A stretch of DNA of 12,255 nucleotides from Planctomycetota bacterium (GCA_023430365.1 JAEZAS010000321.1:1-12255), one strand, 5' to 3'; shown: positions 1 through 6,481, counted from the stretch's first letter. Notes: generated from the sequence alone by a model not told the origin. Numbers and translations: made by a program.

Positions 1-113
1 TACCCGCCTGGGTCCGCACGCCTGTGCGCGTGCAGCTCTGGGTCCAAGCCAAACTCCTGATCAACGCCATCCGCATCCTGCAACGCCAAAGAGCCCTGCT
101 GGCAGTTGCATAA
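1..113 (+). CDS. 3' end of an unrecognised gene, cut by the window edge
   Basis: An open frame runs from the window edge (codons beginning at base 3) to a TAA at 111-113, giving about 36 C-terminal residues that end in RILQRQRALLAVA. Most third codon positions are G or C, as in the clear genes of this window, which supports real coding. The other two plus-strand frames lack this bias. The tail is basic and rich in Leu, Val and Ile, with two tryptophans, so an amphipathic or membrane-associated helix is possible. I do not recognise the family and assign no function. It lies 130 nt upstream of mprF on the same strand. The fragment is short, so an open frame by chance cannot be excluded. Confidence 0.4.
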   Translation, partial: PAWVRTPVRVQLWVQAKLLINAIRILQRQRALLAVA

Positions 114-118
114 TCCTG

Positions 119-141
119 AGGTTTGCCACCGGCTATTTTCC
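119..141. repeat. half-site of the CCGGTGGCA palindromic repeat
   Basis: These 23 bases are the exact reverse complement of 3265-3287, inside the composite palindrome block upstream of csrA. Bases 120-137 also match 11962-11979 in the same orientation. In both other places the sequence is half of a CCGGTGGCA/TGCCACCGG hairpin, but here the partner arm is missing. It looks like a decayed or truncated copy in the spacer before mprF. The remainder of the spacer (142-243) shows nothing else except the mprF ribosome binding site. Confidence 0.6.
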
Positions 142-243
142 ATAGCATTGGCAGGCCGAATATTTGAGTTTTCCTCTCAGAAACCGCTCCTGACGCAAAG
201 CGCCCATTTGCTATATAGTGCAGCCCAGCATGAGGCTGCTTTT

Positions 244-2781
244 ATGTATCGCATCCGCGCGTATGGACGCACGATCGTCGTTGTTGTTGTCTTCGTCGTT
301 GTCGCCTGGCTCCTGCACCGGCTGCTGGCCGAGTACAAGCTGAGCGACATCCGCGCTAGCTTTGCGGACATACCTCCCAGCCGAATCGCGATCGCCGTCG
401 GCCTGACGATCCTCAACTACCTGATCCTGATCGGGTACGACATCCTGGCGATCCGGGCGATCCATCACCCGCTCGATCTCCGCAAGATCGCCTTTGCCTC
501 GTTTACCGGCTGGGTGGTGAGCAACAACTTTGGGGCATTGCTCGGCGGCACGAGCGTGCGCTATCGCCTGTACTCCACCTGGGGGCTGACGACCGCGGAC
601 ATCGTCAAGCTGGTGCTGATCGTCGGCGTGGCGTTCTGGATCGGCCTGTTTGCGCTGGCGGGCATCGTGTTCCTGATCGAGCCGGTGAAGATTCCAGCCC
701 ACATCAACCTGCCGCTGACCGACATTCGCATCATGGGAGGCCTGCTGCTCGCGATTGCGATCGGCTACCTGATCGCGACCGCCGTTCACAAAAAGCCGAT
801 CTCCTACAAGGGAGTTCAGTTCGAGCTCCCTTCATTTCCGGTGGCGCTCGCACAGACCATCGTCGCCGCGGCCGACATGACGATCGCCGCCACGACGGTG
901 TATGTACTGTTGCCGGACGACATCGGCATCAGCCTGCCGAAATTCCTGCCCATCTACTTGCTGGCCATGGTGACGGGCGTTTGCAGCCACGTGCCGGGCG
1001 GGCTGGGCGTTCTGGAACTGGTGATCCTGGCCTTCATGCCGCCGGGGACCAAATCGGACGTGCTCGCCGGGGTGCTTGCATTCCGAGCCGTCTATTACCT
1101 GATGCCGCTCGTCATTGCGATGGTCGTGCTCGTGGCCAACGAGATCCTGTTGACCGGCGTGGCGAAGCACAAAGCCTGGGGCGAGATCGGCCGGTGGGTC
1201 AACAGCGTGCTGCCGCTCAGCCTTGCGGGAGCGACAGTCGCCTGCGGCGCGGTCCTCTTGTTCAGCGGAGCGACGCCGCCTCTCTCGGGCCGGCTCGACG
1301 CCTTGGACGACTACGTGCCGATCAGCGTCGTCGAAGTCGCCCACTTCATCGCCAGCCTGGCGGGCATCAGTCTGATCCTCGTGGCGCGAGGGCTTCAGCG
1401 CCGCCTCGACGCCGCCTGGTGGCTGGCCGTTTTCCTGCTGGGCTTGGGCATCCTTTGTTCGCTGCTCAAAGGGCTCGACTTTGAGGAAGCGACGCTGCTG
1501 ACCGTCGTGTTGCTGGGATTGATCGCGAGCCGGCGACGGTTTTATCGGCATGGGTCGCTGATTCACGAGCGTTTTACTCCCGGCTGGCTCGCGACGATCG
1601 GCCTGGCCGTGATGTGCAGCATTTGGCTGGGGCTGTTTGCCCACAAGCATGTGCCTTACTCGCCCAATTTGTGGTGGGAGATGGCGTTTCATCGCGACGC
1701 ACCGCGTTTTATGCGGGCAAGCGTCGGCGTGGTCGGCTTGCTGCTGGTGTTCGCGATCGGACGGCTGATGGCCCCTCGCCGGCATGTGCCGCCAGTGGCC
1801 ACGCCCGAAGAGATTGAGCGTGCGGCCGCGATCGTTGCGGAGATGAACGCCACCTGGCCCAATCTGGCGCTGCTCGGCGACAAGACGCTGCTGTTCAGCG
1901 ACGACGGCAAGGCGTTCATCATGTACGGCGTGCAAGGCAGGTCGTGGATCGCGATGGGGGACCCGGTCGGACCTCCATCGGCGGCGTCCGAACTGGTTTG
2001 GAAATTTCGCAAGCAGTGCGACGGCTATTCCGGCTGGCCCGTGTTTTATGAAGTCAGCCAACAGACGCTCCACCTCTATCTCGACCAAGGTTTCACGTTG
2101 CTGAAACTGGGCGAGGAGGCGCGGGTGAATCTCGGAAAGTTCAGCCTGGAGGGGTCCACCCGCAGCAAGCTGCGACAAACGATCAGCCGGGCCAAGCGCG
2201 ACAACCTGTCGTTCGAAGTGCTGCCGCGCGAGGCGGTCGGGCCGCTACTCTCGGAGTTGAAGGTGATCTCCGACGCCTGGCTCGAGCACAAGGAAGCCTC
2301 CGAGAAAGGCTTTTCGCTCGGCTTCTTCGACGAGACCTACCTGCAACGCTTTCCGCTGGCCGTGGTTCGCCAGGAAGGCAAGATCATCGCCTTCGCCAAT
2401 CTCTGGAGCGGCGGCAAGGAAGAGCTTTCGATCGACCTGATGCGCTACACGAGCGAAGCGCCGCCGAGCGTGATGGAGTACCTGTTCATCGAACTGATGC
2501 TCTGGGGGAAGGAGCAGGGGTACGCCTGGTTCAACCTCGGCATGGCCCCGCTCTCAGGTATCGACGACCGGCCGATGTCGCCGCTCTGGAACCGGGCCGC
2601 CGGGGCCGTGTTCCGTTTCGGCGACCACTTCTACAGCTTTCAGGGCCTGCGGCAGTACAAAGAAAAATTCACGCCCGAATGGCGCTCGAAGTACATCGCC
2701 TCACCAGGCGGCCTGACCTTGCCACGCGTGCTGACCGACGTGACGCTGCTGATCGGCCGAAAGCGGCCGCACGACGCGTAG
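244..2781 (+). CDS. mprF: bifunctional phosphatidylglycerol aminoacyltransferase/flippase (MprF family)
   Basis: MprF proteins move an amino acid, usually lysine or alanine, from aminoacyl-tRNA to phosphatidylglycerol and flip the product outward, which makes the envelope less anionic and more resistant to cationic peptides. The N-terminal half is polytopic and carries the flippase-type motifs GGTSVRYR (101-108) and PGGLGVLE (251-258). Further membrane segments follow, with KGLDFEEA (409-416). The C-terminal third is the cytosolic DUF2156 GNAT-like synthase domain, with YGVQGRSWIAMGDPVGP starting near 561 and FNLGMAPLSG near 763. Its 845 residues match the full-length family (about 840). I chose ATG 244 over the upstream in-frame TTG at 106 because GAGG at 232-235 is well spaced, and because the extension would overlap the preceding gene and a repeat. 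The stop TAG (2779-2781) lies inside repeat element A. Whether the donor is lysine or alanine cannot be read from the sequence. Confidence 0.93.
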   Translation: MYRIRAYGRTIVVVVVFVVVAWLLHRLLAEYKLSDIRASFADIPPSRIAIAVGLTILNYLILIGYDILAIRAIHHPLDLRKIAFASFTGWVVSNNFGALLGGTSVRYRLYSTWGLTTADIVKLVLIVGVAFWIGLFALAGIVFLIEPVKIPAHINLPLTDIRIMGGLLLAIAIGYLIATAVHKKPISYKGVQFELPSFPVALAQTIVAAADMTIAATTVYVLLPDDIGISLPKFLPIYLLAMVTGVCSHVPGGLGVLELVILAFMPPGTKSDVLAGVLAFRAVYYLMPLVIAMVVLVANEILLTGVAKHKAWGEIGRWVNSVLPLSLAGATVACGAVLLFSGATPPLSGRLDALDDYVPISVVEVAHFIASLAGISLILVARGLQRRLDAAWWLAVFLLGLGILCSLLKGLDFEEATLLTVVLLGLIASRRRFYRHGSLIHERFTPGWLATIGLAVMCSIWLGLFAHKHVPYSPNLWWEMAFHRDAPRFMRASVGVVGLLLVFAIGRLMAPRRHVPPVATPEEIERAAAIVAEMNATWPNLALLGDKTLLFSDDGKAFIMYGVQGRSWIAMGDPVGPPSAASELVWKFRKQCDGYSGWPVFYEVSQQTLHLYLDQGFTLLKLGEEARVNLGKFSLEGSTRSKLRQTISRAKRDNLSFEVLPREAVGPLLSELKVISDAWLEHKEASEKGFSLGFFDETYLQRFPLAVVRQEGKIIAFANLWSGGKEELSIDLMRYTSEAPPSVMEYLFIELMLWGKEQGYAWFNLGMAPLSGIDDRPMSPLWNRAAGAVFRFGDHFYSFQGLRQYKEKFTPEWRSKYIASPGGLTLPRVLTDVTLLIGRKRPHDA

Positions 2782-2927
2782 GGCAGGCTTCCAGCCTGCC
2801 CGTGAAAACTTAAATGACGAGTGACGAAGCCCGAATGACCAACGACGTCCGTAGCGACCTGCATTGGTCATTCGTCATTAGAACATTTGACATTTCCTGG
2901 ACGGGCAGGCTGGAAGCCTACCCTACG
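2777..2927. repeat. 151-bp inverted-repeat element, copy A (MITE-like)
   Basis: The element runs from CGTAGGG to CCCTACG. Its ends are inverted repeats of about 26 bp, and each end is itself a hairpin: GGGCAGGCT, loop TCC, AGCCTGCCC at 2781-2801, and the near-mirror at 2903-2923. Inside are ATGACCAA- and TTGGTCAT-type inverted arms. It is nearly identical to the reverse complement of 4731-4880 except in the central loop. It has no coding capacity for a transposase. It occupies the whole space between the convergent genes mprF and csrA, and its terminal TAGs are the stop codons of both. A non-autonomous mobile element or a REP/BIME-type repeat are the two plausible readings. Target-site duplications are not evident. 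Confidence 0.85.
2781..2801 (+). terminator. stem-loop at the 3' end of mprF (possible terminator or mRNA stabiliser)
   Basis: A perfect 9-bp stem, GGGCAGGCT/AGCCTGCCC with a TCC loop, begins at the last base of the mprF stop codon. It is the left end hairpin of repeat element A. No T-run follows it (the next bases are GTGAAAAC), so it is not a classical intrinsic terminator. Blocking 3' exonucleases or attenuating read-through into the antisense of csrA are possible roles, by inference only. Confidence 0.3.
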
Positions 2928-3114
2928 AGGCGTCGCCAGCGGGCTTCTCTTGAGCCGCTTCGAGGGCTTCTTTGAGTTCTTCGCGAACGACGGCCAGTTC
3001 CGGCGGGGCGTCGATGCCGATGCGGACGCCGCCGTTCGATACGCGCACGACGGTCACCGCGATTTGATCGCCGATCAGAATCCGTTCTCCGACTTTGCGG
3101 CTAAGCACGAGCAT
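2923..3114 (-). CDS. csrA: carbon storage regulator CsrA (RsmA)
   Basis: CsrA is a small homodimeric RNA-binding protein that binds GGA motifs in mRNA leaders and represses or activates translation globally. The 63-residue product opens with the diagnostic MLVLSRKVGERILIGD and continues through VRIGIDAPPE and VVREEL. The residues equivalent to the RNA-contacting Leu4 and Arg44 are present at the same positions. The tail after about residue 50 (EALEAAQEKPAGDAS) is variable in the family. The stop codon TAG is contributed by the right end of repeat element A. No fliW or flagellar gene is nearby. csrA lies 308 nt downstream of the aminotransferase on the same strand, with a palindromic block between them, so it probably has its own promoter in the leader at 3115-3207, although no convincing promoter was found. 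Confidence 0.95.
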   Translation of the reverse strand: MLVLSRKVGERILIGDQIAVTVVRVSNGGVRIGIDAPPELAVVREELKEALEAAQEKPAGDAS

Positions 3115-3121
3115 GGCGTCG

Positions 3122-3127
3122 TTCCTT
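3122..3127 (-). promoter_or_regulatory. csrA ribosome binding site and possible CsrA self-binding site
   Basis: Reading the minus strand, AAGGAA lies 7 nt upstream of the csrA ATG and is a good Shine-Dalgarno sequence. It also contains the ANGGA core recognised by CsrA proteins. Autoregulation by CsrA binding over its own ribosome binding site is known in other bacteria and would be possible here, but that is inference. Confidence 0.5.
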
Positions 3128-3207
3128 TCTTAGGGCGCCCAACTGCCCCAGAACGCATAACGCCGAAACGCTAGCACAGGCCGCAAAGTCACGCAAGCGG
3201 GCGCCGC

Positions 3208-3420
3208 ACCAGCCGGCGGATCCCATCCGCCGGAAATGCCTCGCGAAGATACTGCCATCCCAAAGGAAAATAGCCGGTGGCAAACCTGCCACCGGGCCGC
3301 GCCGCGAGTTCCGCTCCAACGGCGCTTCCGCCCGGAGGCAAGTTTGCCTCCAGCTACTGGCGCGCGGCGATCGCTGGCTCTTTTCGAGGGACTTCCGGCG
3401 GATGGGATCCGCCGGCTGGT
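3208..3420. repeat. composite palindromic repeat block with 28-bp perfect terminal inverted repeats
   Basis: Bases 3208-3235 and 3393-3420 are perfect inverted repeats of 28 bp. Each arm contains its own hairpin, CCGGCGGAT with a 3-base loop and ATCCGCCGG. Inside lie two different hairpins: CCGGTGGCA/TGCCACCGG (3274-3295, loop AACC) and GGAGGCAA/TTGCCTCC (3334-3351, loop GT). The right 80 bases recur with roughly 85% identity by eye at 11966-12044. The block fills the spacer between the aminotransferase stop (3423-3425) and the csrA leader. The open frames crossing it are byproducts of its high GC content. It resembles REP/BIME-type intergenic palindromes. Mobility and function are unknown. 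Confidence 0.75.
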
Positions 3421-3422
3421 GG

Positions 3423-4613
3423 TTATCCAGCGTAGACGGCGTTGGCCGCGGCGATGCTGCTGCCGTGGGTGAACTTGTATCCCTCGGCCGCCAGGAGCTG
3501 TTCCAGGGCCGAGAGGAAGAGCAGCACGTTCGCCGGGCGCGAGCCGTAGCCCATCAGGCCGATTCGCCAGACCTTGCCTTTGAAGGCGCCGAGTCCCGCC
3601 CCGATCTCAATGCCGAACTGGTTCAGCAGGCCGCTGCGAATCTTGGCGTCGTCGACTCCCTCGGGCACGAGCACGGCGTTGAGCTGCGGCAGGTTGTGCC
3701 CTTCCTGGGCCGCGTACTTGATGCCCAGCTCGGCGAGTCCCGCGCGGAGGGCCTGATGATTGCGCTGGTGGCGGGCAAAGCAGTTGTCGAGCCCTTCCTC
3801 GAGCACGAGTCGCAGCGCCTCGTACAGGGCGTAGGTCATGTTGATCGGACCGGTGTGGTGGTAGACGCGGTTCTGCCCCCAGTAGTTGGCGAGCATCGAA
3901 ACGTCGAGATACCAGCTCTGCACCTTCGTCTTCCGCGCTAGGATCGTTTCCATCGCTCGTGGGCTGAACGAGACCGGCGCGAGCCCCGGCGGACAGCTGA
4001 GACACTTCTGCGTGCCGCTGTAGATTGCGTCGATCTGCCACTGGTCGACTTCGACCGGCACCCCGCCGAGCGCGGTCACGGCGTCGACGAGTAGCAGAGC
4101 GCCCGCTTCGTGAACCACGCGAGAAATCTCCTCGATCGGCTGCCAGACGCCGGTCGATGTTTCGGCGAGCACGATGCCGACGACCTTCGGCTTGCTGGCG
4201 AGGGCGGCTTTCAGATCGTCGGCCGTGAACACTTCGCCCCAAGGGCGTTCAACCTTCGTCACCTTCGCGCCCGACCGCTCCGCCACGTCGACCATTCGCC
4301 CGCCGAACACGCCGTTCACGCAGACGACCATCGAATCGCCTGGCTCGATCAGATTGACGACCGTCGCCTCCATGCCCGCCGAGCCGGTGCCGCTGATGGC
4401 CATCGTCATCGGGTTCTGCGTGCGAAACACCTCGCGGAGCATCGCCTGCAAGCCATTCATCGTCTCGAGGTAGTAGGGGTCGAGATGGCCGACGGTCCCC
4501 TTGGCGAGCGCTTGCAGCACGCGCGGGTGCGTATCGCTCGGGCCCGGGCCCAGGAGGGTGCGAATCGGCGGATGAAGTTCGGGTGCGATGAAGGTCACGC
4601 TCAGGCTCCGCAT
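3423..4613 (-). CDS. PLP-dependent aminotransferase, alanine-glyoxylate / serine-pyruvate type
   Basis: Fold-type I, class V aminotransferases of this group transfer the amino group of alanine or serine to glyoxylate or pyruvate, and serve photorespiration-like glycine/serine metabolism or purine catabolism. The 396-residue product contains LLGPGPSDTHPR near the N-terminus, SGTGSAGMEA (cofactor phosphate site, about 74-83), VDAV with the PLP-nitrogen Asp at 177, SGTQKCLSCPPG with the Schiff-base Lys at 203, YHHTGPINMTYALYEAL, and WRIGLMG with the substrate-carboxylate Arg at 350. The human AGXT motif order is the same. The open frame extends upstream to 4844, but that extension lies in repeat element B and should be dropped. 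I chose ATG 4613. GTG 4598, preceded by GGAG at 7-nt spacing, is a strong alternative. The substrate pair cannot be decided from sequence alone. Confidence 0.92.
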   Translation of the reverse strand: MRSLSVTFIAPELHPPIRTLLGPGPSDTHPRVLQALAKGTVGHLDPYYLETMNGLQAMLREVFRTQNPMTMAISGTGSAGMEATVVNLIEPGDSMVVCVNGVFGGRMVDVAERSGAKVTKVERPWGEVFTADDLKAALASKPKVVGIVLAETSTGVWQPIEEISRVVHEAGALLLVDAVTALGGVPVEVDQWQIDAIYSGTQKCLSCPPGLAPVSFSPRAMETILARKTKVQSWYLDVSMLANYWGQNRVYHHTGPINMTYALYEALRLVLEEGLDNCFARHQRNHQALRAGLAELGIKYAAQEGHNLPQLNAVLVPEGVDDAKIRSGLLNQFGIEIGAGLGAFKGKVWRIGLMGYGSRPANVLLFLSALEQLLAAEGYKFTHGSSIAAANAVYAG

Positions 4614-4730
4614 AACTGGCACAACCCGCACGACGGGCCGATGGCGGCCGCGCCACAGCGGGCGGAAGAGGGTTCGCAAGGGCCCGATTGTTCTACACTT
4701 GCGCAGCGAGATTTGCCAGCCGCAGAGGCC

Positions 4731-4880
4731 CGTAGGGTAGGCTTCCAGCCTGCCCGTCCAGGAAATGTCGAATGTGTTAATGACGAATGACCAATGAGGC
4801 TCGCGACTGTCCTCATTGGTCATTCGGGCGTCGTCATTCGCCATTCAGTTTTCACGGGCAGGCTGGAAGCCTACCCTACG
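4731..4880. repeat. 150-bp inverted-repeat element, copy B (opposite orientation to copy A)
   Basis: This copy has the same CGTAGGG...CCCTACG ends and the same terminal hairpins as the element at 2777-2927, and aligns with that copy when reverse-complemented. Its centre is a perfect 16-bp inverted repeat (4784-4799 and 4811-4826) around an 11-base loop, so a transcript of either strand could fold into a long stem. It sits between the divergent aminotransferase and membrane-protein genes. It contains ATG codons in open frames on both strands, which falsely extend both neighbouring genes into it. The rest of this 292-nt intergenic region (4614-4730 and 4881-4905) must hold both promoters, but nothing convincing is visible. 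Confidence 0.85.
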
Positions 4881-4905
4881 AGAATGCTCAACCAAAGTCT
4901 GCTTC

Positions 4906-6069
4906 ATGAACCAGTGCTCGACGATCGCCGAAACCGCTGACGCTTCGCTCGTGCAACGCGGGCAGCGTTGGAAACTGGGTGCGCTCGTGGCGCTCGCCGT
5001 CGCCGGGGCCATCGTCGGCTGGGGCGGGGGAGCGCTGCCGGTTCGGGATCACGTCGAAGTTCCATCCGCCGCGTCAGCATCGGCTTCAGATTCTCGCGGC
5101 GAAGTGGCTGCTGCCACGGCGAGCGGCGATACGACCGCGCCCGACCTGCAGCTCTACCGCGAAGTGGTCGCGGAGGTGCGAGCGGGAGGTGATTATTACG
5201 CGGTCGCTCGCGAGCGCATCCCCAAGTTCGGCTTTCCGATTCACTCGCCGCTCAACTGGCGTCTGCCGACTTATGCGTGGGTCTTTGCTCAGTTGCCGAG
5301 CCCGATTTGGATTCAGGCTGCGCTGGTCTCGCTGTCCGTCGCAGGACTCGCGCTGGCGTTTGCCGCGGAGAATCGTCGAAGTGGACCGCTGGCAGCCCTG
5401 GGCGTTACCTTGCTGCTGGTTGGAGTGGTTCGCTGGTCGCTCGATGGCGAAGCGTTCTACACGCAGGAGGCTTGGGCGGCGACGCTGATCCTCCTTTCGT
5501 TTGCCGCTTATGCGCTGAACTGGCGAGGCGCGGCGGTGCTGGCCGGTGTCGCGGCGCTGTTGTTTCGCGAATTGGCTTTGCCGTATTGCCTGGTCGCAGG
5601 AGCGCTCGCGCTCTACCGGCGGCGCTACGCGGAAGCGGCGGGATGGACGCTGGGCGTCGCAATTTTCTTCGGCTACTTCGCCTGGCATGTGTTGCAGGTG
5701 AAAGCGCAACTGGCCGGGCTCGGTCAGCCGGGCGGGACCGATCTCTCGCAGTGGCTCCGCTGGGGTGGACTCGATTTTGTCCTGCTCACCGGGCGGATGA
5801 ACGGCCTGCTGTTCGCCGCACCAGCCGTGTTGCTGTGGTTCTATCTGCTCGGATCGCTGACGGGGCTTTCTTCGCGCGGCGACGACGCCAGCCTGCTGGC
5901 CTGCTATGCGGCGATGCTCTATGTGCTGGCGTTTGCCGTGGTCGGCCGAACGGAGAATTTCTACTGGGGGCTGATGTACGCTCCGCTGCTTCCCTGGGGC
6001 ATCGGCAGCCTGCTCGGGTGGCTTCGTCCCTCCCAGTCCACCCCTCCGCGCATCGCGCCGGCTGTCTAA
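4906..6069 (+). CDS. polytopic membrane protein, possibly a GT-C type glycosyltransferase
   Basis: The 387-residue product has an N-terminal hydrophobic segment (about 22-44), a low-complexity Ala/Ser stretch (about 54-74), and roughly eight further hydrophobic segments to the C-terminus. Between the first and second membrane segments is a hydrophilic loop with GGDYYAVARERI (94-105) followed by HSPLNWRLPTYAW. An acidic residue in the first extracytoplasmic loop of a protein with this topology resembles polyprenol-phosphate-sugar dependent GT-C enzymes, but I cannot name the family, so the enzymatic role is a guess. ATG 4906 was chosen because the open frame upstream of it (from 4816) runs through repeat element B. 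No strong Shine-Dalgarno is visible. The gene is followed after only 10 nt by the thioesterase, so the two are probably cotranscribed. Confidence 0.78.
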   Translation: MNQCSTIAETADASLVQRGQRWKLGALVALAVAGAIVGWGGGALPVRDHVEVPSAASASASDSRGEVAAATASGDTTAPDLQLYREVVAEVRAGGDYYAVARERIPKFGFPIHSPLNWRLPTYAWVFAQLPSPIWIQAALVSLSVAGLALAFAAENRRSGPLAALGVTLLLVGVVRWSLDGEAFYTQEAWAATLILLSFAAYALNWRGAAVLAGVAALLFRELALPYCLVAGALALYRRRYAEAAGWTLGVAIFFGYFAWHVLQVKAQLAGLGQPGGTDLSQWLRWGGLDFVLLTGRMNGLLFAAPAVLLWFYLLGSLTGLSSRGDDASLLACYAAMLYVLAFAVVGRTENFYWGLMYAPLLPWGIGSLLGWLRPSQSTPPRIAPAV

Positions 6070-6079
6070 AATCGGTCGG

Positions 6080-6481
6080 ATGCTGATCGAACACGAGATT
6101 GAAGTCCGCGTCCGCTACCAGGAAACCGACGGCCAGGGGCGCGTGCACCACGCCAACTACCTGACCTGGTTCGAGCTTGCCCGCGTGGAAATGCTCCGGG
6201 CCGCGGGCATTAGCTACAAGCAACTCGAGCAGGACGGCTATCTGCTCGTGGTGGCCGAAATGAACTGCCGCTACTTCTTTCCAGCCGAGTTCGACGACCT
6301 GCTGCGGGTGCAGGTGCGCACCCTACGAGCCAAGGGGGCCCGGATCGAGCATCGCTACCGGGTCCTCCGCGGCGACACGCTGCTGGTGGAGGCCAACAGC
6401 ACGATCGCCTGCATCGACCGGACCGGCAAAGTCGCTCGCCTGCCCCCCCTGTTGCGGGTCGACATCCCAACCGAGTTGTAG
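6080..6481 (+). CDS. YbgC/4HBT-family hot-dog acyl-CoA thioesterase
   Basis: Proteins of this family hydrolyse acyl-CoA or aroyl-CoA thioesters in the cytoplasm. YbgC members are often linked to the Tol-Pal system or to phospholipid metabolism. The 133-residue product has the usual length for a single hot-dog domain. It carries the signature YQETDGQGRVHHANYLTWFE (13-32), with the conserved catalytic-type Asp at 17, followed by an ARVEMLRAAG helix. FFPAEFDDLLRVQV and the terminal strands fit the fold. The start ATG 6080 lies 10 nt after the preceding membrane-protein gene, which suggests an operon. No tol or pal gene is in the window. The acyl substrate is not determinable from sequence. The product could instead act on 1,4-dihydroxy-2-naphthoyl-CoA, as some close relatives do. 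Confidence 0.88.
   Translation: MLIEHEIEVRVRYQETDGQGRVHHANYLTWFELARVEMLRAAGISYKQLEQDGYLLVVAEMNCRYFFPAEFDDLLRVQVRTLRAKGARIEHRYRVLRGDTLLVEANSTIACIDRTGKVARLPPLLRVDIPTEL

Noticed and set aside
832..2178. 448-codon open frame on the minus strand inside mprF
   Set aside because: It is antisense to a clearly conserved gene, its product is rich in Arg, Gln, His and Asp as expected of GC-rich shadow frames, and no domain is recognisable.
2887..3174. 95-codon plus-strand open frame opposite csrA
   Set aside because: It begins in repeat element A and is antisense to an unmistakable csrA.
3208..3420. Repeats considered as a CRISPR array
   Set aside because: The repeats are inverted palindromes of different types, not regularly spaced direct repeats with unique spacers, and no cas genes are present.
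4690..4718. Possible aminotransferase promoter: TGGCAA, 17-base spacer, TAGAAC on the minus strand
   Set aside because: The spacing is right but only 3 of 6 and 4 of 6 consensus bases match, which is common by chance.
5277..6086. 269-codon plus-strand frame overlapping the membrane protein
   Set aside because: It is an out-of-phase Arg/Ala-rich translation, while the overlapping frame has regular hydrophobic segments and correct codon bias.
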